A DNA stretch of 30,868 bases, taken from the NCBI RefSeq assembly GCF_000142905.1, contig NW_013657651.1:361682-392549 (forward strand), in the 5' to 3' direction. This DNA comes from Thecamonas trahens ATCC 50062 (taxonomy: Eukaryota; Apusozoa; Apusomonadida; Apusomonadidae). A model generated the notes under the pieces. The model made no database searches. It worked only from the letters and a program-made list of their open reading frames with translations, and was not told the DNA's origin. The translations under genes were made by a program, and so were the position numbers. Shown piece by piece: positions 1 through 7,443 of the stretch (positions are counted from its first letter, which is position 1; each line of letters begins with the position of its first letter).

Positions 1-333
1 GAGGAAGTAAGACTTTTCTTACAGCAGACGATAAAGACTGATGAGAGGATCAAATCGGTAAAGGCCGCAGGGAGAACAATTCATACCGAACAGTTTCCAC
101 AAGAAGATTGTATTCGACTTAGTCCATGTGTGACGTGTGGTCCTAATCCTTGACACCCATGTAGTCCATGCCGATGCGGTGCACCATGCGCTCGACCATA
201 AACGTCACTATCTCTTCAAATGTATCCACGACAGAAAATTTCGTTGTTGTGGGGGGGGGGGGGGGCAGACGTTGTCTTTGGTACTCCACTCCAGGCTGGC
301 CAACTAGAGAGGAGGGGACCGAGACCGAGGAGG
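1..333. other. Left-edge non-coding / TAF12 5' flank
   Basis: I see no complete gene here. A run of 15 G at 251-265 lies 68 bases before the likely TAF12 start. On the minus strand, positions 143 to about 250 read as a G/C-third-position-biased tail ending in a TAG at 143-145 (see findings). It may be the last coding exon of an antisense gene, but no upstream exon could be found because TAF12 occupies that space. Confidence 0.5.
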
Positions 334-834
334 ATGGAGAACACGCAGGCAACACATGTGGTGTCTTCGGAGGGACTGGAGGAGCTGGTGAAGCAGATTG
401 ACCCAGCTGAGGCTCTGGACAACGAGGTGAAGGAGGTACGGGGTTTGAGAGGCTGAGGTGCGGACGGGAGGGGGGGGGGGGGGGGGGGGAGGAAGGGAAG
501 GTACTCATGTAGGTATGAATGGACATTGATGTGGGTGTGGTGGCTGGTGGCTGGTGGCTGGTGGCTGGTGGCTCGGTGAGTGCAGGTCCTGTTTGAGATT
601 GCCGACGACTTCATCGAGTCGGTCACCTCCTTTGCCTGTGCTCTGGCCAAGCATCGCGGCTCGGACACGCTGGACGTCTCGGATCTCAAGCTCCACTTGG
701 AGCGTAACTGGGATATCCATGTTCCGGGCTTTGGTGGTGTGGACATGGACGTTGCTCAGATCCCGCCCGTCACCGACGCTCATCGTCAGCGCCAGGCCGC
801 TGCCAAGGCCGTCGCCGACTCGATCCTCCCGTAG
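334..834 (+). CDS. TAF12: TFIID/SAGA subunit TAF12, histone-fold protein (two exons)
   Basis: Histone-fold subunit of TFIID, which in other eukaryotes pairs with TAF4 or ADA1. Exon 1 (334-435) encodes 34 residues including LEELVKQIDPAEALDNEVKE. Exon 2 (586-834) continues in phase 0 with VLFEIADDFIESV and ends in LHLERNWDIHVPGF, a hallmark string of the TAF12 fold (human: LHLERQWNMWIPGF). The joined protein is about 116 residues, essentially the histone fold plus a short tail; human TAF12 is 161 residues with a longer N-terminus. ATG 334 is chosen because the frame upstream (ATG 220) would translate the G-run at 251-265. Seen directly: the motifs and open frames. Inferred: the exact start and the splice, although the fold is uninterrupted only if the intron is removed. 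Confidence 0.87.
436..585 (+). other. TAF12 intron
   Basis: Phase-0 intron of 150 bases with donor GTACGG after ...AAGGAG and acceptor GAGTGCAG before GTCCTG. Its removal joins the two halves of the histone fold without gain or loss. It contains 19 consecutive G at 471-489 and about five copies of a 7-base TGGCTGG-type repeat at 541-574. There is no clear pyrimidine tract before the acceptor. Confidence 0.85.
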
Positions 835-888
835 AGAATGGCGGGCAAGTGAAGGAACTGATGCCATGGAGATAGAGAAAGTGTATGT

Positions 889-932
<44 letters not shown>

Positions 933-1116
933 AGGGGGGGGGCAACCGGCATGTGCCATTTGCTGTTGCCCCTTTGGTCGACATTGACTAGCAGAGAGCA
1001 GCAGCATGAGGAGACAGAGTATAGGTATGGGCATAGGTAGGGGTATGGGTATGAGTACACTCAACTCGGTAGAGTGAGGCAGTAAGAGTAGCCACATACG
1101 TACATAGAGAGGGAGT
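835..1116. repeat. Intergenic region with (TG)n microsatellite
   Basis: Lies between TAF12 and the kinase. It contains an almost pure TG tract (about 881-931) followed by a short G run (934-942). Short open frames here encode only Cys-Val or His-Thr repeats and are not genes. It probably holds the TAF12 3' end and the kinase promoter, but I recognise no element. Confidence 0.7.
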
Positions 1117-2997
1117 ATGGCAAGTGCTGCAGTGGGTGCAGGGGAGAAGCATGAGTATGAGGTGGGCGATGAGAAGGTCGGCGGCGGACGTGGCGGGCAT
1201 GGAGGCGGTGATGGTGGCGGGCATGGAGGTGGTGGTCGGAGTAGTGGACGGAGGAGAAAGAGAAAGAGACTGGGTGAGTATGTCCTGGTGCGTGAGGTTG
1301 GTGCTGGCGCTACGGGAACGGTTTGGCTCGCGGAACGGCGTGTGGAAGCGGGTCTCGGACCGCCTCTCTCGGGTGTCGTCATCCGTGGTGATGGGCGCCT
1401 GGTGGCTCAGGTGGCCATCAAGTCGATTGCAAAGGCAGAGCTGAAGCCAAAGGATCTGAGGAGGATTGCAAGGGAGATTCTCATCATGCAACAGTTGAAG
1501 CATCCCAACATTGTTCAGCTCCATGAGGTGCTCGAGACAAAGACCAAGCTCCATCTGGTCATCGAGTACTGTGCCGGCGGCGAGGTTTTTGAGCATGTGG
1601 AGAAGCACGGGCCCATGACCGAGGCCTACGCCAAGGTTGTTGTCCGCCAGGTCGCCGAGGCCCTCAAGTACTGCCATCGTAACGGCGTGGCTCATCGCGA
1701 CGTCAAGCTGCAAAACATTCTCATGGACGCCTCGCATCAGATCGTCAAGCTCTCCGACTTTGGCATGTCGTCGATGGACGTGACGACCAAGAGCCTTCTT
1801 GCGACGGCGTGCGGGACGCCTTACTATGTGGCGCCCGAGGTGACGTCGGGCCAGGGCTACCGTGGCTTCCCGGCGGACGTGTGGTCGCTCGGCGTCTGCC
1901 TCTATGCGCTCATTGCTGGCCAATTTCCGTTTGACGGCACTTCAGTGCGCTCCGTACTGCAACGGGCGCGCGACGGTGTCTTTACCATGCCCGGCAACGC
2001 GAGCGCCGAGCTTGTGGAGCTCCTCCGCAACACGCTCAACGTTGACGAGGACGCGCGGTGGACCATCGACGACGTGCTGGCCTCGGCATGGCTGGCCTCG
2101 CTCTCGGGTGGGCCGTCAGGAGGCCGGTCGGCACGGTCACTGTCGTCGGCATCGGCGTCGTCCCCTCCGCTGTTGTCGGCGACGCTGCCGCTGCCCGGCA
2201 CCGCAGACGCCGCCGGCGGGCCTTCGGGCGAGCGCTCGGATGGCACTACCGACGACGACGAGCTCGACGACTGGGTGTGGATCGACTCGACCTCGTCGGG
2301 CGCCATCAACACGGTGGACATTGCCAAGACGCGCGCCGCCGGGGTGCGGGTCGTCATTCCGCCACGCCACCCGCCGGCGGTGCCGTCGGCGCCGGCCCGC
2401 GCGCCGGTGGTGCCGTCGGTTCCGGTCCCGGCCATGCGAGCATCGCGGCCGTGGATGGAGGCGGGCGCACCGTCGATGTCGTCGGTCCTCTCGGCGTCGT
2501 CCGACTCGTCGGTCGCGTGGACGCCGTCGGCGGCGGACATGGCCCATGGCACGTTTGTGGGCACGCCGACGCTTTTTGCCGAGCACCAGGGCCCGACGAC
2601 AATGTTTGCGACGCCGCCGTCGACCGCTCTCGCGCTTCCGCAAACCTACGAGCCCGAGGCCAACATTGTGCTGCCCGACGAGCGGCTGTCAGACCGCGAG
2701 ATGTATGCGTCGATCTCATCGGCATGGACCCACACGTCGTCGACCGACTCGCTCGTCTCGTCAGATGACGGCCACCTCGACCCTTCCATCCTCCCGGACC
2801 GTCCCGGTGGGCTCTGGGCCCGGCGCGGCTCAGGCTCGGGCTCGGACTCGGGCCTCGGCGTGCGCGGACCCGACTCGTCGTCGGTCTCAATCTCGCTCTC
2901 GCTCTCGGACGACCTCATCCTCGGGCCTGTTCCGCCGGCCGCCGACTCACCGGCCGCCAATCTTGCCGAGCTGCCGACGGCGCCGCCCAAGGTTTAG
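1117..2997 (+). CDS. Serine/threonine protein kinase, SNF1/AMPK (CAMKL)-like
   Basis: A 626-residue kinase. After a Gly-rich and then basic leader (1-52), the catalytic domain spans about 55-330: glycine loop GAGATGTVW (62-70), ATP lysine K102 in VAIK, alpha-C glutamate E120, catalytic loop HRDVKLQN (193-200), DFG (214-216) and APE (239-241). All catalytic residues are present, so it should be active. T230 in LATACGTP aligns with the LKB1-phosphorylated activation-loop threonine of AMPK-related kinases. A 10-15 residue insertion separates strands 2 and 3. The C-terminal half (about 330-626) is Ser/Asp/Pro-rich and probably disordered; I see no UBA or KA1 domain. Substrates are unknown. It is convergent with the next gene, with 92 bases between stops. 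Subfamily is less sure than kinase identity. Confidence 0.93.
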   Translation: MASAAVGAGEKHEYEVGDEKVGGGRGGHGGGDGGGHGGGGRSSGRRRKRKRLGEYVLVREVGAGATGTVWLAERRVEAGLGPPLSGVVIRGDGRLVAQVAIKSIAKAELKPKDLRRIAREILIMQQLKHPNIVQLHEVLETKTKLHLVIEYCAGGEVFEHVEKHGPMTEAYAKVVVRQVAEALKYCHRNGVAHRDVKLQNILMDASHQIVKLSDFGMSSMDVTTKSLLATACGTPYYVAPEVTSGQGYRGFPADVWSLGVCLYALIAGQFPFDGTSVRSVLQRARDGVFTMPGNASAELVELLRNTLNVDEDARWTIDDVLASAWLASLSGGPSGGRSARSLSSASASSPPLLSATLPLPGTADAAGGPSGERSDGTTDDDELDDWVWIDSTSSGAINTVDIAKTRAAGVRVVIPPRHPPAVPSAPARAPVVPSVPVPAMRASRPWMEAGAPSMSSVLSASSDSSVAWTPSAADMAHGTFVGTPTLFAEHQGPTTMFATPPSTALALPQTYEPEANIVLPDERLSDREMYASISSAWTHTSSTDSLVSSDDGHLDPSILPDRPGGLWARRGSGSGSDSGLGVRGPDSSSVSISLSLSDDLILGPVPPAADSPAANLAELPTAPPKV

Positions 2998-3089
2998 TCC
3001 CCTCTCGCAGCATAGGGCATCGGTCATGATGAATGTTTAACGGCGTCGGGCTAAGCAAGGAGATAGGGCGGTAGGATACGTGGAGGAAG

Positions 3090-3482
3090 CTAGTCCGAGT
3101 CGGAACGGGGCAGGTTGCTGTCCGAGTCAAACTGGGCGTTCCACTCTGCGACCCATGCGCGGTACTCGGGCTGTGTGTACCAGTCGTCGTCGAGGGCCTC
3201 CATGTCCGAGAGGCTCGCCTTAAAGGGGAAGGGCAACAACTTTGTTCCATAGGCAGCAGGCGGCGACGGCGGCGGACTGTCGACAGCCTCGCCAGGAGCA
3301 GCTGTGGGGAAGAGAATGGGCTGATCGATGGAGACGGCCCGCTCGCCGCCCTTGCGCTTGGTCGACGTCGCCCGCTTGGCCGAGCCCTGCCGGTGACGGT
3401 ACTTGCGGTAGGCCCGGACGGGCACAGCGCCCGCCACAGAAACCCAAGTCTTGGCCACAACAACACGGCACGCACTGAGCAT
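3090..3482 (-). CDS. Small putative mitochondrial protein, function unknown
   Basis: A 130-residue frame read from ATG 3482. The N-terminus (MLSACRVVVAKTWVSV..., then VRAYRKYRHRQGSAKR) has hydrophobic and Arg/Lys residues and no acids over the first 40 or so residues, which suggests a mitochondrial presequence followed by a basic, possibly RNA-binding segment. The C-terminal part has an aromatic patch (DDDWYTQPEYRAWVAEWNAQF) and ends in an acidic Ser/Asp tail. I do not recognise the family; a mitochondrial ribosome-associated protein would fit, but that is a guess. The frame stays open upstream to ATG 3632, but that extension is Gly/Arg-rich and less gene-like, so I chose 3482. Confidence 0.55.
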   Translation of the reverse strand: MLSACRVVVAKTWVSVAGAVPVRAYRKYRHRQGSAKRATSTKRKGGERAVSIDQPILFPTAAPGEAVDSPPPSPPAAYGTKLLPFPFKASLSDMEALDDDWYTQPEYRAWVAEWNAQFDSDSNLPRSDSD

Positions 3483-4046
3483 CCTTGTGTTCCCCCAAAG
3501 TCGAAATGCAGTCGCGTGTGCCTTCCCTATACCTTCCGCTACCTGCCCACCCCTCGGTCGGCCGTGGATGTCGCGCCGAGCCAGATCGTCCGCCCCGTCC
3601 ACTCGCCCGCTCGCTCGCCCACCATCCACCATCGCCGCTCTGATGCTGCGAGCGCTGGTCTTTTCTCAGCTGCTCTTATCTGGACTCATCGACATCTGGT
3701 GATTCTTGCGACGGATGTGTGATTGTTGGGTGGGTGGGGGTCGCGGGGGGTGATCGGGATCCAGAACGGGACGAGGTGCGCGAGGCTGTCGAGCTTGTGT
3801 CGAAGTAGAGGTGATCACGTACAGTAGCGAGCGGGGGATCGACGGGAACACGAGTTTAGGCTTGAGATGGGCGTGCGCGAGCGCGGCAATTTTCACGAGC
3901 TGTGGCTCCTTGTCGAGCCGTTGTGGGCGTTCGAGAACACGATCGAACAATGATCACGATCAGTTACGAGGAGCCACGGGGAGCCATGGGGAGCCACGGA
4001 TAGCCACGGGTAGCCACGATCAACCACATCAGCCACTCTGCCGTAC
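3483..4046. other. Intergenic region with a possible orphan exon
   Basis: No complete gene is supported. On the minus strand, about 3823-3908 has strongly biased codons in one open frame and is bounded by acceptor-like AAG/CAG and a GTACGT donor; it may be an exon of the minus-strand gene at 4047-4265 (see findings). Nearer that gene lie five 10-base tandem repeats (3971-4020). Confidence 0.4.
3971..4020. repeat. Tandem 10-base repeat, five copies
   Basis: Five consecutive copies of the unit KAGCCAYGRK (for example GAGCCACGGG, GAGCCATGGG, TAGCCACGGG), with a degenerate sixth at 3961-3970. It lies just 3' of the minus-strand gene that stops at 4047. The function is unknown and it is likely a minisatellite. 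Confidence 0.85.
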
Positions 4047-4265
4047 TTACTTCTTGCTCTTTCCCGCCTCCTTCGCTCCAGCCTCGGCCTCCCGAGCGTC
4101 AAGAGCCGCCAACTCGGCCCGAATGAGACGTAGCCGCCGCTCGCCCGCCAGCACATCCATGGCAGACGACATCGATGCCTCCCGCTCGGCTTCGTCAATG
4201 TCCTCCTCCGTCTCCTTCAGCATCTCGAGCAGTTCGTCCCGCGTAAACTTGCTCCCGTCAGACAT
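4047..4265 (-). CDS. Small charged coiled-coil protein, unknown
   Basis: A 72-residue frame from ATG 4265 (MSDGSKFTRDELLEMLKE...), predominantly helical, with Glu/Arg/Leu heptad-like spacing and a Lys-rich end (GKSKK). I recognise no family. An in-frame upstream ATG at 4337 would add 24 residues (MPAAAISPRSPPGRAYTRLL...), possible but less conserved-looking. The stop codon overlaps a perfect GTAAGT donor (start 4050), so the real gene may continue by splicing into a coding-like segment at 3823-3908; this needs one extra G. It is divergent from the beta-helix gene. Confidence 0.5.
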   Translation of the reverse strand: MSDGSKFTRDELLEMLKETEEDIDEAEREASMSSAMDVLAGERRLRLIRAELAALDAREAEAGAKEAGKSKK

Positions 4266-4747
4266 CCACTTGTGGAGCAGGAGACGAGTGTATGCTCGGC
4301 CAGGCGGGCTCCTAGGCGAGATCGCAGCAGCTGGCACTGGGCATAGACGTCTGCGGTAGACACTCCTATGATACCTCTTTGACCGCGATCTCGGCCGTTT
4401 GGCCCCTAGCAGGGCAGCTCCGAGTACCTCGTTGCGGGCAGCAGATCATCGCCACCATTCGCGCGAGCACAAGGCATAAAACCCTGCTCTACACTTGCTC
4501 CGGCATCAGCCATCATTCTCACCCAACCGCGATCACTTTGGCCCAGGCAAGAGCATCAGCAACGCACCAGGCTCGCCGTAGGTGGGCATGATTGGGGCAG
4601 CTGATCGGGGGAGAAAAAGAAAAGAAAGAGAAGAAAAAAAACAGCCCACCAAGATCAAGTTGCAAGAGCTGACCGCACGTGCAGCTTTGGGCTCTGGGCC
4701 GAGGACGGCGAGACAGCCGCAGACGTGACTTGCAGACAACCGTGGGT
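4266..4747. promoter_or_regulatory. Divergent intergenic region
   Basis: Separates the minus-strand coiled-coil gene from the plus-strand beta-helix gene and so should hold both promoters. A TATA-like CATAAAAC lies at 4475-4482. A purine-rich A/G tract lies at about 4613-4644. No further element is recognised. Confidence 0.4.
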
Positions 4748-5895
4748 ATGGGCAAATACCTTTGCGTGGCATGTATGCTGGCAGTGGTGGTGGTTGTGGG
4801 CATGAGTGTGGAGGCGGAGGCGAGCGTGCGGACTGTCTTTGTCTCGCCAACCGGTTCGGACAGCAACAGCGGGAGCGAGTCATATCCGTTTGCCACACTC
4901 GGGCATGCCATTACCTCTGCTGGCGAGAATGGAACAGTCAATGTCCTGGCAGGCGTTTACACTCGCATTCCGTCCATTGATGTCGATGGCATTGTCATCA
5001 ACGGCTACCCTGATCTCAAGCCGAGGAAGCATGTCATCTCCTTCCTCCACACCTATCCCTCGCCCGTCCTGTCCATCTCGGCCAAGCGAGTCATCATCAA
5101 CGGCATCGGCTTCTCGCAGTCACGCGGGTACGCCGGTACCTACGGCGCTGTTCATATCGCCCGCCCGGCCGAGGTCGCCATGCAGCAATGTGAGTTCTGG
5201 GACAACTCGGTCGGGATCTCAGTCATGGGCGGCTCGGTGGCTGTCGGCCAGACCGCGTTCTCCACCATCCTCTCGGACGGCAAGTCCGGCACGGCGGTGC
5301 TCATGCAGTACGGCGACTTTGGCAACGGCGGCCAGGCCGCGCTTGAAAACGCGGTCGTGTACGGTGGCACGGATCTGAGCTCGGCCAAGGGGACGGCGGT
5401 CAAGATCTCGGGTGGGCCGGCGACGTTTGAGGCGTTCAACACGGTCTTTGCCAACCTCGCTGCAGTCTCGACCATGGGCTACATCAACAAGGATGTCCAG
5501 CTTGTGTTCTCGTCGGCCAACGTGACCGGAACAACCCGTGCGTTCTACGCGTACGGCATGCAGCAGCCAGGTCGCGGCCAGCTGACCATCGAGAACTCGG
5601 TGGTGGCCAACGGCGGCGGCTCGGACGTCGACGGCCCTGGCGTGTCGGTCGGCTCCGGCGTGACGGTTGCTATCAAGGCCACGACCTTCAGCTCGCTCAC
5701 CACCACCGGCAACGGGGCGCGCTCTACTGCGGCGACCAGGCGTCAATGTCGGTCATCGACTCGACGCTCGTCGACAACTCGGCGGCCGATGGCTCGCCGG
5801 CGTGGTGCTCTTCCTCCTGCGGCTTTGTTGCCGACAATGTCTCATCGCAGCACAACACTGCCAAGTCGCAAACCGGCAAGTGTCCCGGCGTGTAG
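4748..5895 (+). CDS. Secreted right-handed beta-helix protein (one-base frameshift)
   Basis: Begins with a signal peptide (MGKYLCVACMLAVVVVVG, cleavage likely after VEAEA), then VSPTGSDSNSGSESYPFATL, the opening typical of DUF1565/pectate-lyase-like beta-helix proteins. Short repeating strand/turn units follow, with recurrent NG, GG and GV turns. The frame from 4748 carries sense to about 5713 (TTTGNG), after which it turns into Arg/Ser nonsense. Moving by one base gives GALYCGDQASMSVIDSTLVD and a Cys-containing tail ending KCPGV at TAG 5893-5895. GNGGALYC is exactly what such repeats carry, so one G appears to be missing from the run at 5714-5717. The restored protein would be about 382 residues. 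It is extracellular or cell-surface by inference; the substrate is unknown. Either a sequencing undercall or a recent pseudogene. Confidence 0.75.
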
Positions 5896-6184
5896 CAGGT
5901 GGAACACCCTCGGCAACGTCCGCATCCCCACGAGCGATGAATTTCTCCACTATGCGCAACATGCGCGCATAAACACACACACACTCTCTCTCTCTCTTCA
6001 ACATCTCATCTCAGCCCTCCTTCGCCAGCTATCGTACGGGCGAAATCAGGCGACACTGCCCTCCCCCAGCCTGGCAACGGCGGCTGTTTACGGAGCCCGA
6101 GCCTCAATCCTCCGCCCGCCTGCCCGTCCACACGCCTCACCAACCCACTCGTCTCCACCTCCTACCTCGCTCCCGCGACTCATC
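5896..6184. other. Intergenic, pyrimidine-rich
   Basis: Between the beta-helix stop and the calcipressin start. It holds a short CA/CT tract (about 5971-5997) and C-rich sequence. No gene or recognised signal. Confidence 0.6.
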
Positions 6185-6846
6185 ATGGCCATGGACGAGC
6201 GCGAGCTCTTCCAAGTACGAAGCCCAGCCACCGCTCCCCATCCCACCTCCATCACCTCCCATCCCCCCCCCCCCCCCCCTCTCCTTCTCTTCACACACAC
6301 TCACGCTGTTCGCAATGGCGGTGGTAGGCTCTGACCCGGGCACTGGAAGAGGTGCGGGTGAACGGAGTGCCGTCTGGAGAGGAACCATCGCGTGTGCTGT
6401 CACTGCAAGGATTGATTGGCGTGAGCGGAGAAGAGCTTCTGGACATGGTGGAAGAGTGTGGTACCGTCACCCACTATGTGGTTACTCCTGGTCTGGCATC
6501 AGCCATGTTGATCTTTGCTACCCAGCGAGATGCTGAAGCTGGTCATGCTCGTCTCAGGAATGCTCGGCTTGGGGAGCGGCCCGATGAGTATGTGGTCAAA
6601 TTTGGCAAGAACCCTACGTTGTCGGATGAAGAGCTCTCCAGGCTGCTCCTTGTTCCACCGCACAAGACAAACTTTCTCATCTCGCCGCCGCCATCTCCGC
6701 CTGATGACTGGATCCCCGGTCCGGAGGACGGGCCCAACTCGCTGCAGGCCCCGGACGTCGACGAGCCCATTGTCCTTGATTCGCACGTTGTTCTCCTCTC
6801 CACCGACTCGCAGGACATGCCCAACATCCACTTTGAGCCGGCGTAA
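6185..6846 (+). CDS. RCAN: Calcipressin (regulator of calcineurin), two exons
   Basis: RCAN proteins bind the calcineurin catalytic subunit and modulate it. Exon 1 (6185-6214) encodes MAMDERELFQ; exon 2 (6328-6846) continues in phase 0 as ALTRALEEVRVNGVPS. Joined length is 182 residues, close to the animal and fungal family. Residues about 15-105 look like the RRM-type fold. The family signature FLISPPPSPPDDW is at residues 126-138; in other species its serines are phosphorylated by MAPK/GSK3-type kinases. The tail PNIHFEPA has a PxIx core loosely like a calcineurin docking PxIxIT motif. The exon-2 frame has no ATG of its own near its beginning, which supports the splice. A calcineurin-type phosphatase gene lies at 19190-23382. 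Confidence 0.87.
6215..6327 (+). other. Calcipressin intron
   Basis: Phase-0 intron of 113 bases: donor GTACGA, acceptor GGTGGTAG. A run of 16 C (6263-6278) followed by CT-rich sequence forms a pyrimidine tract, ending about 30 bases before the acceptor. It joins an ATG-bearing exon to the RRM-like frame. Confidence 0.75.
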
Positions 6847-7443
6847 GGTCAGGCTGCTCCTTGCCGCGCCTGCGTCGCCTGGCCCGACTCTTGACTGATG
6901 TCGGCCGCCGGCTCGACCACAGACGCCCCTTGCCCGTGTTGATCACATCCCCCTGTCTCATCCAAGCCGCTGCGATGAAGAAGCTCAAGAATTATGCGAA
7001 AGCTTTCCTGCCGACAACCATCTCCATGGTGCGCCACATCAGATGTGTGTGTGTGTGCAATTTGCTTTGCTAAAATACTGCAGCATCCACGATCTCTGTT
7101 TCTGTGGAGACACATCCGTGTCCTCCGCCTTCCTCCCCCTCCCACCCCACCCTGCCACCCCCCCCCACACCAACCACCTCACCTCCTTCTTCCTTACCCA
7201 CACCACCCACCTTTCTCATCCCTGCATCCATCACCACCATCACCACCCAAATCACCTCCCCATCAGAAGACCAGTCATCCCGAAAACCAGCTCGTGATTT
7301 CATGCTGCCCCCCCCCTCACCCCTCCCCCCCCCCCCTCTCCCCCAACGGCAGCCAAACTCTCTGGCGCCACACCACCTCGCTTCGTTCACCAAAGCCCCC
7401 CCCCTACGAGCTACGGCAGTTGTCGTTTGATTTGGCTCTCAGC
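6847..7443. other. Intergenic, C-rich 5' flank of the aminotransferase
   Basis: About 600 bases, very C-rich from 7130 with several runs of 7-13 C (up to about 7342). The aminotransferase frame happens to stay open backwards through it, but the translation is Pro/His/Thr low complexity. An isolated ATG at 6975 opens a short Lys-rich frame (MKKLKNYAKAFLPTTIS) that runs into TG repeats; I do not call it a gene. Confidence 0.55.

Noticed and set aside
881-1060. Cys/Val- and His/Thr-repeat open frames over TG tracts (also near 18700-18900 and 28930-29150)
   Set aside because: They only translate the simple repeat and have no start context or homology.
1862-3040. Long Arg/Ser-rich frames antisense to or out of frame with the kinase, and similar ones over other genes
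   Set aside because: Shadows of GC-rich codons; no domains, and wrong codon-position bias.
5718-6334. Continuation of the beta-helix frame as a 551-residue protein
   Set aside because: Arg/Ser/Pro nonsense after one missing base; the shifted frame gives repeat-like sequence and a natural stop at 5895.
6994-7443. N-terminal extension of the aminotransferase frame
   Set aside because: Pro/His/Ser low complexity from a C-rich flank; the first ATG in frame before conserved sequence is 7444.
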